Shown here: positions 12,312 to 22,078 of the stretch, piece by piece | Layout of the letters: every line of letters begins with the position of its first letter | Position numbering within the stretch: position 1 is the stretch's first letter | Assembly: GCA_032358165.1 (NCBI GenBank) | Contig: JAALGY010000020.1 | Coordinates: 2,046,001 to 2,110,000 of the forward strand | Reading direction: 5' to 3' | DNA: 64,000 nucleotides | Source: Diplosphaera chodatii | Lineage: Eukaryota > Chlorophyta > Trebouxiophyceae > Prasiolales > Stichococcaceae | Notes under the pieces: generated by a model | Database searches by the model: none | What the model was told of the DNA's origin: nothing | The model's input: the letters and a program-made list of their open reading frames with translations, nothing else | Program-made: the position numbers and the translations under genes

Positions 12312-14313
12312 TCACGCAGGCAGGGCGGCGGGCGCCAGCTGGCGCCGCGGGTCATGGATCACCATGCCCGCGGCCAGCTCAAAGGTGCCGCTGAACAGCC
12401 CGGCGTGGTCCACCTCGTAGCTGGTGCGGCACAGCTGCGGCGGGAAGTCTGCCTCCCCCGCCGGCACCCGGCAGTGGTGCAGGCGCAGGTGCGTGAGCGA
12501 GGGCGGCAGCGCCGCCAGCATCAGGCTGCTGACGCGGCAGCTGCAGGCGCGGCCACACACGTTGGTCAACGTTCAGAACGAACACACACCTGGCATCGCG
12601 CATGCTTGGGCAGCAGCCACAGCAGCGGCTATCAAAAGTCGGGCCGGTATTGCTGCTTGATAGCCATCTTGGGCCACACGAGATCTGATCATGTAGAGAA
12701 GACGGTCATATGTAGATCGTGGTGCAAGCGCAGCCTGGGGTCACCTGTCGAAGCTGAGCTTTGCCAGCTGGCGCAGCGGCGCGACGCAGGGTATGGCATG
12801 ATCGGTGGTTACTCCCACCTCCGTGGCCGAGATGAACCCCGAACCAAATGATACTGAGAGGTCGCCCTATCCGGAGATGAACCAAGCGGGTGTCAACAAA
12901 AGTCACAGTGGCATGGCAGCTTGGAGAGCAGACATTGGTCGGGGTCTACCAATGAAAGTGCATATGCATGAAGCAAGAAAACACAGCCTCATGCAGTGGC
13001 TGATTGCGTCAGGCGTGCTGCATACTGTGGCGTTTCGCAGGACCCACCATGAGACCAAGGGACTGCAGGCCCAGCGGCAGCCCCGCAGGGAGCCGTGTGT
13101 GAATGTAGCTCAGGTGCCGCAGGTTTGGGAACGCCTGCGGCGGCGCTCTCAGCGGAAAGCCGGCGCTGTACCAAACGTCTGTGAGATTTGGCCCTGACAC
13201 CGTCTGGAAGCGCTTCGACTGCACCCGTGCACACACTGAACGCTTCAGAACAGCGACGGTTGTTTTGAGCGCATAGTTTGGTACTACTACGAGTGTGAAC
13301 AATGACTCAGCCCCATGCTTCCATATAGCAGGTCAGTCGCACTGCAGCAGCACGTCCTTCTGCCGACTGGCTGAGCCTGTCATGGTGACTGGCACAGCAG
13401 CATGCCGAGCGAAGGGGGCATGACGCATGACATGACCTGCCGACAAATGTCCTCCAGAAACACACGCCATGGCGATGGGCACCAAATGTGCCTCACCTTG
13501 AACAGCTCGCACATGGCAACCGTCAAGTCTGTCTGATCGCCGAACCCCGACGTCCGCCTACCGATGGTGACGTGCAGGCGGCACACCGGCATCCGGCTGT
13601 CTGCCAGCGCCTTGATCGCCAGGACTGGATCATTCCTGCCAGACCTGTCAGCAAAAGGCCGTGCTTATACAGCTGCTGCTGCTGCTGCTGCTGCTCACAA
13701 GGTGCTATTGGGGACTGCAGCCCCACCAACATCGTACCCTTGCGCATGTGTTTATTGGCTACGCTGCGACATGTTGGACGGAGCGTTTCAGGGGTGTGCA
13801 GAGCGTCCAGGGCCAGCTGTGGAGTCACAGTCTGCATGGCTCTGCGGCAGCTGTGTCAAGCATGGCTGTGCAACCCTACCTTGGGGGAAGTGGGTGCCTG
13901 GCTCCCTCCAGCCAGAAGCTGCGGCCATCAACGCGGAGACCAACCGGTTGCTGCAGCATGATGTCATGCCATCTGCAAGCAGCAGACATTTGAGACGACA
14001 TTCTTGACGCATCACGCGCATGCATCAGCGTGGCTGCGCACTGCCTAAGAGTCAGCACTCCGCAGGGTTCGAGCGCCTTCCCAGGATCGTGCTATGTCAC
14101 TTGCTGGCGAGGGTGTGATACTCACTGCTTGCAGACAAGCGCCATATTCCGCCAGCAAGCGACGTTCGTGCGGCCGTCCTCGCCATTGGGCAGCTGCCAC
14201 AACGGCGCCGCTGCTGCCGCAAGGATGAGGCTCCAGACATCTCGTGGTAGTTCGACACATGATGATGTGTCTTGTAAACCGTGCTGTTGCTCGCCCTCTC
14301 CCGGTCCAGACAT
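12312..14313 (-). CDS. F-box / leucine-rich-repeat-like protein A
   Basis: Probable SCF ubiquitin-ligase substrate adaptor, inferred from its N-terminal F-box. Exon 1 (14126-14313) starts at an ATG and carries ELPRDVWSLILAAAA, then WRNMALVCKQ. Exon 2 (13880-13972) continues with WHDIMLQQPVGLRVD, so the intron falls inside the F-box. Exon 3 (about 13497-13650) has SRMPVCRLHVTI and ends CELFK. Exon 4 (about 13060-13225) has SGPNLTDVWYS and FPNLRHLSYIHTRLP, leucine-rich-repeat-like. Exon 5 (about 12745-12840) has LRQLAKLSFD. Exon 6 (12312 to about 12540) has LAALPPSLTHLRLHHC and ends at a TGA at 12312-12314. The same six-exon plan recurs in genes B and C. No substrate can be inferred; minor exon borders are approximate. 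Confidence 0.7.
13672..13695. repeat. (GCT)8 microsatellite in an intron of F-box gene A
   Basis: Eight uninterrupted GCT units lie in the intron between exons 2 and 3 of F-box gene A, just upstream of the exon 3 acceptor in gene orientation. It is non-coding. Confidence 0.9.
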
Positions 14314-14716
14314 GTTTGCCCGCTTCGATGACTTCAGCCATGCACCAAGTTCAACAGTCAGCAGTCACATGCTCAACGCAGACCGCGTGGCAACGACCAG
14401 CCAACAACCGCGAGCTGAATCGGAAGAGCTGATGAGCGCCGTGATGATGAAGCGTGCCCAAGTGTGTCAGGTCTGAGGCCTTGTGATTTTAGAGTGCTGG
14501 CCAGATCCCAGGTGGGTGCGCTGAGCTGGCACACACTCAAGCTGAGCTGATGAAGTGATCACGTTTCGATATTGCCATCAGGAGCGAGTAGGCTGCCTTT
14601 ACGGACCACCAGCAAGCTTTAAGCTGGATGTGTTGAAGTTGCGTTGCTGCAACGAAATGCCCGTCAGCAGTGCCAAAGCTGCGATGCCTATCCGTTACAA
14701 CGCCAGACGCTGAGGG
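14314..14716. other. Spacer between F-box genes A and B
   Basis: About 400 bp that should contain the promoter of gene A and the 3' UTR of gene B. No exon or conserved element was recognised. Confidence 0.4.
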
Positions 14717-16777
14717 TCAGGCCGTCTCCGCCGTGCCAGGCGCAAGCTCATACCTACAGCTGCACAGCCCATCACCGTGCTCCCGGTAGCTGGTGCGGCG
14801 CATGTGCGGCGGAAGTCCGTCGTCCTCCCCATCGACAAAGCAGTGATGCAATTGCAGGTCCTCGAGAGATGGCGGCATCGCCGCCCGCATCCCCTTGGTG
14901 ATGGAACACCTGCATCATACACCCGAGGTGGCACCGTGCTGGAAAGCTCGGGAGCGTCCACAAGCTCGGTTGCCAATGGCCATGCTAGCAGGAGGTGGCG
15001 CAAATCATTGATGAGGTGCGTGTCAAGCACCAGCAGGACCCATGGCACCGCATTGGCTGGTGGGCATGGCTTCTGTGCAAAGGGCTGCGGCAGCGCGCAG
15101 TGCCATGGCATGTTGATGGTGACACTGCGGTGTCGGGAGACAGGGGCCCAACAGCAGTGTCACCCTGTAATGCTGAGCGTGGACAGCTGGCGCAGCGATG
15201 CGAGCCAGGCGCAGACGTCGGGGTCGTTGTAACCGGTGCCCAGGCTTGAGGCTCCAGAGGCCGGCGGGTCGTAGTCGATTGTCTCCCACTGCCCCTGCCA
15301 TTCAGGCAAGTCATAGCTGTGAGCAAACTGTACGAGATCGTATGGGGGACTGCCATTACTTGCGTGATGTAAACGGTCAACAAGCAGGCCACGCAGCGTC
15401 ATCTGCCTTTGTTGCGGCACTGCGCTATTGTGGCGCTGCAATGGGGAGGAGCTGTAAGGCCCCTGATGCTTGGCGGCGCGGTCTGCACAAAGGCACGAGG
15501 AGCTTGACTCACCTCGATTTTGAGCGTCTGCAGGCTCCTAGGCAGACCCGACTCTAGCCCTGCATAAACAATGCCCAGGCGCTGCAGCTTCGGAAACGCC
15601 TCTGGCGCAACCTTGAGCCTGAAGCCACGCTCGTACTCATACAAGACATCTGTGAGGTGTGGCCCCGACACCGCCTGAAAACTGGCTGCCTGCACCGAAG
15701 ACCCAGGCCAGGTCCTTTGGCACCTAGCAGCAACCGCTCGGACCCTCCAAGCAGCCACACACTCTGGCAACCAGTCAGCACGACATCCGCTTGCTTCCCG
15801 CAGAGTGAGCGCAAGCTGAAGGCGAAGCTTTTGCATCATCAGCACCGCACCGCCTACAGGCTGGTATGTGCGCCCCACAGCTTGCGCAGCAGCATGCATG
15901 GTGAGCAAGCCGACAACACCCTACTGCACATGCCACCGTCTACACTCATGCACAGTGGGTGGTTAGTATGTCTCACCCTGAACATCTCGCTGATGGCCCT
16001 CGACACCACCGTCAGCTCGCCGTGGCGAGCCGTCAAGCAGCCCCTGAGCCAGGCTGGCGAGGAGGGGGACTCGGTAACGCTGATGTAAAGGCTGCACACC
16101 GGCATGCTGCCTGCCGCCAGCTGCTGCAGCGCGGCCACTGCTGTCCAGCCGCCGCTGCTGTATGTTGCGACAATGCTGCCGAGGAACCCGCTGCATATGA
16201 CAGACAGATCTCTGCATTTGCAGTCCCACCATGACTGGCCATGCTCCATGCATCATCGAAGCATCTGAACTCTCTCCCACGGCAGCCACACATGCGTGCG
16301 GTCAAATGTGCAGTGACGCCTGTGACCGAGAGGACTGTGCAACATGTGAACCTGGACGAAGAATTGCATGCCTGCCGCTGGTTGGAGGGCAGGAGTCGTC
16401 ATCAAGCCTCAGGCCAACTGGCTGCTGCATCATCAGCTTGTGCCACCTGTCGCAGTGCTGGAAGGGCCTCACCGGGCGGTGGAACCATGCATCGGCCACG
16501 CACGCATGATTCCACAAGCAGGCACACTGCATGTGCGCCCTGATTTTAGTTGCTCAAGGCGTGACATGTGCTGCGTGCCAAGACAGCCGTGTTGCACTCA
16601 CTGCTTACACACTAGTGCCAGGTCTAGCCAGCGCGCAGCGTGCGAGCGTCCATCTTTGCGGTCGGGCAGGTGCTGCAGTGGCGCTGCTGCGATTGCAAGG
16701 ATGACGCTCCAGATGTCTCTGGGCACATGCAGGCCACCGACAAGAGCCTCATCCACTTCTGAAGCGTTCTGCAGCAT
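14717..16777 (-). CDS. F-box / leucine-rich-repeat-like protein B
   Basis: Second member of the tandem F-box family. The start is an ATG at 16777; exon 1 (16602-16777) is a 58-codon exon with HVPRDIWSVILAIAAAPLQH and ARWLDLALVCKQ. Exon 2 begins at 16446 with WHKLMMQQPVGLRLDDD. A further exon (about 15973-16190) has LAAGSMPVCSLYISV and ends ISEMFR. An LRR-like exon (about 15515-15690) has SGPHLTDVLYEYERGF and FPKLQRLGIVYAGLE. Next, about 15178-15330 has DDPD, then WLASLRQLSTLSI. The last exon has MPPSLEDLQLHHCFVDGEDD and stops at 14717-14719. Every block aligns with gene A. The 3' end of exon 2 is unresolved. Confidence 0.7.
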
Positions 16778-17213
16778 GCTGTATTCTATGTTGACATGCT
16801 CGCCGGATCAGACAGTGCTCGATGCATGTGCTGGATCACCACTGCACGTGCATTTTTGCAAATAGACCGCAGTCCAGCAGCGATACGATCAGCAGCAAGA
16901 TGGAACCGGCAATATTCAGGTGTTGCGATATACAGGTGTACAGAGCGAATCAGTAGTGTCGAGCAAGCACCGTTCAGCAAATGCAACATTGCATCAAGGA
17001 GCGCTGAGCTGGCGCACGCTGTGCAGGGTGCCTTGGGATGCCTTGGCGCTCACTCGGGCTCACAAGCATGTGACTGCTCAAGGCTTGTAGAAGGCTTTCA
17101 CTGCACCCGCACACCAGCAGTCCGGGTCTGTCATAGTGGCGCAAAGCTGCAGAGCAATCAACCACAACTGGATTGACCTACGCGCTGCAAGTGCTGGGCA
17201 ATGGGCCCTCCTG
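16778..17213. other. Spacer between F-box genes B and C
   Basis: About 436 bp holding the presumed promoter of gene B and the 3' flank of gene C. Nothing else recognised. Confidence 0.4.
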
Positions 17214-19243
17214 TCAAGCGCAGCTGGCAGCTGCCACTCCGGCGGCCAGCTCAAAGCTGCAGTCGAACAGGCCAGTGTAGGAAAACCTCTCGAATTTTGT
17301 GCAGCACAGTTGCCGTGGGAAGTCCTTCTCCTCAACATCGATCATGCATTGACGCAGTTGCAGCGATGTGAGCGACGGTGGCAATGCCGCCAGCACGTCC
17401 TTGCTGACGTAGCACCTGCAGCACACATCCCAATGATGAGCATGAGCTTGAGGGAACGTGCAGGTATGCAGGCACACAAGTTGTGCGCAACGCAGCACTG
17501 AACAATGAGTAGGACATGCCCCATTGACTCAAAGCCGGCCCACGTATCATGCATGTGCAGCAAGACACCAGTTGATACATTGAAGTAACCTGCATCAGCA
17601 GCAGACCTACCCGCTGAAGCTCAGCATGGTCAACTGACGCAGCGACGGAAGCCAGGCGATGACATCAGTGTCGTCACTACAAGCTCCTATGGACGAGACA
17701 CCAGAACAGCCCCACTCGTGCCCATCTCGCACCTCGCCCTGCAGTAGAGCATGCGTCCATCAGAACAAGCGGTGTACCTGGCCTGGCACAGGCCATTCCA
17801 GGACCTGACTGCTGATGTGATGCATAGTGGAAAGCCGAGCTTTCACTGGTGGATGACCTGTACCATCTGACTGCTGTCCTACCTTTATTCCAAGCGACTG
17901 CAGGCTCAAAGGGGGCCCCCAGTCGATGTGTGTGCGGAGGTTGCACCGCTGTAGCCTTGTAAAGGCCTCCAGCGGAGCCCAAAGTTCGAAGCCGTGCTCA
18001 TACATGACCTCTGTCAGGTGCGGCCCAGACGACAGTTGGAAGCGGTCTGCCTACACCACAGCGCATGTCTCCGGCCTCAGAACCAAGCACCAGCCGTGCA
18101 ATCGATCCAGCAAAAGGCGTCAGCTCACAACAGCCAGAAGGGGTCCCTTTGTGGCGCGCAAAGTGCTCGTCTGGCTGCCAGAACCGGGCGCAGGCCAGTC
18201 ATGAGGTGAGATTAGCCGGTACCGCAGCAGTATGTGGAGTGAATGACACAATGGCAGTGTTATGCTGCCTGCGGTCCAAAAGCCAACATGGAAGCTGAGC
18301 ACATGCACACAGACCCTCGAGCATCTCACCTTGAACAGCGCACTGAAGGCCCTTGTCAACTGTTCGTGCAGCCTCCAGGAGTGCCCTGACGACTTTTCTG
18401 AACCGTTGATGGCGACGTGCAGGCGGCATACTGGTATCCGGCTGCCCGCCAGCCCAAGCACCGCTGCCTCTGCTGCCCAATTCTCGTGCTTGTTCCTTGC
18501 ACACTCGTGGTCATGGTCACAATATCGCACGCTCCACTCCGAAGGCCTGAAGGCAACCACGTCGCCGACGCGTGCGGCTGTGTCCAGACATCTGCAACAA
18601 GAGGCTTGTCGTTGTGGAGTGCAGAGGTACAGTTACAGCTTCATGTCACCAGGATGAGAGGCTGCCTTCTGTGCCTGGCGTGCTTGAGAGGCGGGACAAG
18701 CTGGCTGGCTGCAAGAGTGGCACCTTGCGACACCACACATCAGTGACAACGGGGTGGGGCCTACGACCTGCAATAGTATTGGAGAGTGCGTGCCTCTTGC
18801 AAGTTGGGGGGAAAGGGAAGATGTGGTCATCAAAGCGCAGGCCAACTGGCTGTTGGAGCATGATCTCATGCCACCTGCGTGCAGCAAGCAGAGCTTGAGC
18901 ACGTGCCAAGCATGCAATGTGTGCTTCAGGGGCGCGTGTGCAGTTGCCTGCGCAGCCAGCACCCTGCAGACATCTGGGATTGCCACGCCTGTGATAGCAT
19001 AGGCCACGCCCTCTGTGGTGCATCAGGATGGCCATGTCGCACTCACTCTTTGCACACAGTCGCGAGCTTCAGCCATCGCTTGGCATGCGAGAAGCAGTCC
19101 CTGTCGTCTGGAACATGCTGCAGCGGCTTTGCAGCCGCTGCCAGGATGACGCTCCATACGTCTCGGGGCAGTTGAATACCACAGACGTCAGCAGCACCCT
19201 TTGTTGCTCTTTGCCGCTGTTTGCTGTGCTCTGTGGCCGCCAT
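17214..19243 (-). CDS. F-box / leucine-rich-repeat-like protein C
   Basis: Third member of the F-box family. Exon 1 starts at the ATG at 19243 and carries IQLPRDVWSVILAAAAKPLQ and LKLATVCKE up to a donor near 19049. Exon 2 has RWHEIMLQQPVGLRFDD. The next exon (about 18332-18590) has GLAGSRIPVCRLHVAI and ends FSALFK. The LRR-like exon (about 17880-18050) has SGPHLTEVMYEHGFELW and FTRLQRCNLRTHIDW. Exon 5 (about 17610-17690) has DDTDVIAWLPSLRQLTMLSF. The last exon (17214 to about 17420) has LAALPPSLTSLQLRQC and stops at 17214. In gene A the histidine codon follows KQW; here the glutamate of CKE precedes the intron. Likely cytosolic or nuclear, in an SCF complex by family inference. Confidence 0.7.
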
Positions 19244-20178
19244 GGAGATAGATCACAAGCGGGTGACAAGTCAGTGACACAGCTCAGGAGATCAATCGCG
19301 ATGAACGTCAAATGAACAGCTGCGCTAGGTGGCCGGATCCGAATGTGAAGGTCATTGACCCTTCACGAGACCTTTGTGGCTTCTGATACTTCTGATGTCG
19401 ACTCGTAACCGTGTTCAACAACAGTCGTGAGATGACAGAGCAGCTCTGCACAGGGTGAAGATCTTGGGCATCACATTCAGTACAATTTGTACTGCGCTTT
19501 TGCACAATCCTACAATCCAGCTATCCAGGGCACCCTCGTGACAAGCGATGCCTGCAGACCGATGAGCAGTGCAGCACCAGTCCCATTGGTCAGCAAAATT
19601 GGTGTTGAACCCTGCCTGGGGCGGCAGTCTAACCAGTCCAGCAGCAAAGCGCCAGCGGTGGTGCCGTGCCATCCAATCAGCATTTGTGCAGTACGCCAGC
19701 ACACGCCATGTATACAGCTCCGGGAGGGTGTCCAGCCCGCCGGTCCACACATAGCTGCTTTGCAACAATACCAGCTGCACTGCCACGCTGTCACTCCTGA
19801 GGCCTGCAATCACAGTGAGATGCTGAGCGCTCAACTTAACAAGGTGTACCCTGATGTTGAGGGCAGATTATGCGACTCGGGTCATCACGCTGCAGATTGG
19901 GAGCCGTGCACCAGCACCTACAGAAGGGCACAGAATTGTAGGATCAGTCGAGGATGCAGAACACACGCGCGTATGGAGCTGAGGCCTCGACGAGCTTCAG
20001 TCTATCTACAATGCAAAGATCAGCTACCCTGACCAATATATTTCATGCTGTGGTGTACAACGGGGCTCACTGACCGGTCAATGCACACCAGCGTGCATAG
20101 TTACCATGTATCCCACCTTGGTTTCAGGCGCAAGCAGGCTCGAGTGCAGACCCCATGCTAGCCGTGTGCACAGGCTTC
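19244..20178. other. Region between F-box genes C and D, no confident gene
   Basis: In genes A-C the corresponding region downstream of the PHL exon holds two more LRR exons. Here I could not find them. Overlapping frames on both strands (minus 19415-19834, plus 19487-20032) show no family resemblance. The stretch may include decayed gene D sequence and the promoter of gene C. Confidence 0.35.
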
Positions 20179-21361
20179 TCAGTCGCTGCAGCTGTAGTGG
20201 CACTGCCATTCTGGCGGCGCTTCGGTGACAAAGCTTGGAGGGCACTCGATGACCTTGAGGTGTGGTTTACATGCCATTCCGAAGCTGTCTGCCTGCACCG
20301 AAGCCCGCATTGCAGACACATCATCACTGAGCTGCAACCAGATAACTACGCAGCCTGCAGCGCATCTCTGGCAGCTCGACAACCAGCTGCAACCAGCGAC
20401 GCAGCAGCAAGGCGACTGACAGGGGCCATCTTGAGGCAGCATGACTCGGCGTACCTTGAACAGCCCGCTGAAGGCCGTCAACAGGGCTGTATGCAGCATG
20501 TTGGCTCCATGTAGGCCGTCTGACGTGATGTGCTCCGGCTCATCTATGGCGAGCTGCAGGCGGCAAATCGGCACCCGGCTGGCGGCCAGCCCGTGCATGA
20601 CCGCCACCAGTGCCAGGTTGCCGTAGTCATGCCGCATGTGGCCCAGGAGCTGCAGCTCGTAGCTCAGGTCGCAGTCCACCGCTGTAGCCCAGAACGAGTG
20701 CCGAGCGAGCATGCTGGGTTCGCTGAGGCGCCTGAAGCAACCCGAAGCAGAAACCTTCGTGCTCAAAAGATAACTGTTCAGTTGTCCTTTGCTGGTTGGA
20801 CACAAATGCCCCTTCGTGAGCTTGAAGGGGCGCTGGTCTTGTGCTTGCACACACGACCAGCAGCAGCGATGCAAAGTTGAGACACACAGGGATATGCATC
20901 ATGGAGCACACCGCGGGCCATGAGCACGCCGGTCACAACTTGAAGAGGAGGCGCGGTCATCAATGCGCAGGCCAATCGGCTGTTCAAGCATGATGTCATG
21001 CCACCTGCATGCGAAGCCAGTGTTAGCAGCCCGAAAAAAAGATGGCGTGACTAATCACACAGCCCATCCATCATTATGCTGCACAACCAGGCAATGCGCA
21101 GAATGTCTAGGCCGCTGATGATCACGATCAGCGGTGCGGACCAAGGCGGCGACGCTGCACTCACTGCTTGCACACCAAGGCCATACTGAGCCAGGGAGCG
21201 ACGTGTGAGCGGCCGTCCTTGCCATGATCTGGGACCTCCTGCAGAGGCGCTGCAGCTGCTGCCAGGATGACTCTCAGAACATCGGTGGGCAGATCCACAG
21301 CACCTATGCCTGCTGCACCAGCTGCATAATGCTGCTTACACGTTGTCTTTGCCCGTGACAT
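20179..21361 (-). CDS. F-box family protein D, 3' end diverged or truncated
   Basis: Fourth member of the tandem family. The ATG at 21361 opens exon 1 with AVDLPTDVLRVILAAAAAPL and APWLSMALVCKQ, ending near 21167. Exon 2 (about 20940-21010) gives WHDIMLEQPIGLRIDDRA. Exon 3 (about 20450-20690) has LAASRVPICRLQLAI and ends FSGLFK. The next exon has SFGMACKPHLKVIECPPSF, matching only the start of the SGPHLT exon of genes A-C, and then runs into a stop at 20179-20181. The LRR exons that follow in A-C (the SLRQL and PPSL blocks) were not found in the 930 bp downstream. It could be a shortened functional protein, a decaying copy, or a gene whose last exons I failed to recognise. Confidence 0.5.
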
Positions 21362-21719
21362 CCTGTCCGACTTGAGACGACCACTTCTGATCGAGGGGTG
21401 GATCGCGATTCGAGCAAGTAGCTGATGCCAGCCTTTTGGTGTATTGCGTATGCAGCGCGACAAGTGTCAGAACGGTAACACACGCGTTGTGAAGCAGACA
21501 GCAATGCGACACCAAGGTCCCAGGAGTGCAGTGTCTGGAGGGTTGATGACCACATGCCCGTTGACATTCAGCAGTACAATTTGGCAGCTCACGTTCAGTG
21601 CCCTTTGCACCCAACGCCCTATCTGAGCAGTCTGCCTCACGACAATTGTCCAAGCCAGCGGACACATGCACACGTGATGAATCGGGTCGCAGCGCAGGGG
21701 CTCATTGGGACAACACACA
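21362..21719. other. Spacer between F-box gene D and the NusG-like gene
   Basis: About 358 bp with the presumed promoter of gene D and the 3' flank of the NusG-domain gene. A long plus-strand frame that starts here (21598-22998) is the antisense of the repeat-rich coding sequence and is not treated as a gene. Confidence 0.4.
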
Positions 21720-22038
21720 TCAGCCCTCCTTCCAAGCATCCCAATTGGCGGCCACGTCATCGGCGAGCGCCTTCTGCCTCTCATCCTGCAGCGGGCTGCG
21801 GGCCGGGCGGTCACCCCTGTCCGCTGCACCGCCACCGCCCCTGCCGCCCCGACCGCCGCGACCACGGCCGCCGCTGCTGCGACCGCTGCTGTCACGGCCG
21901 CCGCTGCTGCGACCGCTGCTGTCACGGCCGCCGCTGCTGCGGCCACCAGTGCTGCGGCCGCCGCTGCTGCGGCCCCGGCCCCGGCCGCCGCCCTGCGAAG
22001 CCGCGCGCCCGCGACCGCGGCCAGAGAAGCCACGGCCC

Positions 22039-22078
<40 letters not shown>

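Noticed and set aside
19415..20032. Overlapping frames on both strands as a separate gene between F-box C and D
   Set aside because: Neither strand gives recognisable domains or paralogue similarity, and the two frames are mirror images of the same stretch.
21865..21954. Regular 30-bp repeats as a possible CRISPR array
   Set aside because: There are only three adjacent units with no unique spacers. They are in frame in a coding sequence, and the genome is eukaryotic.
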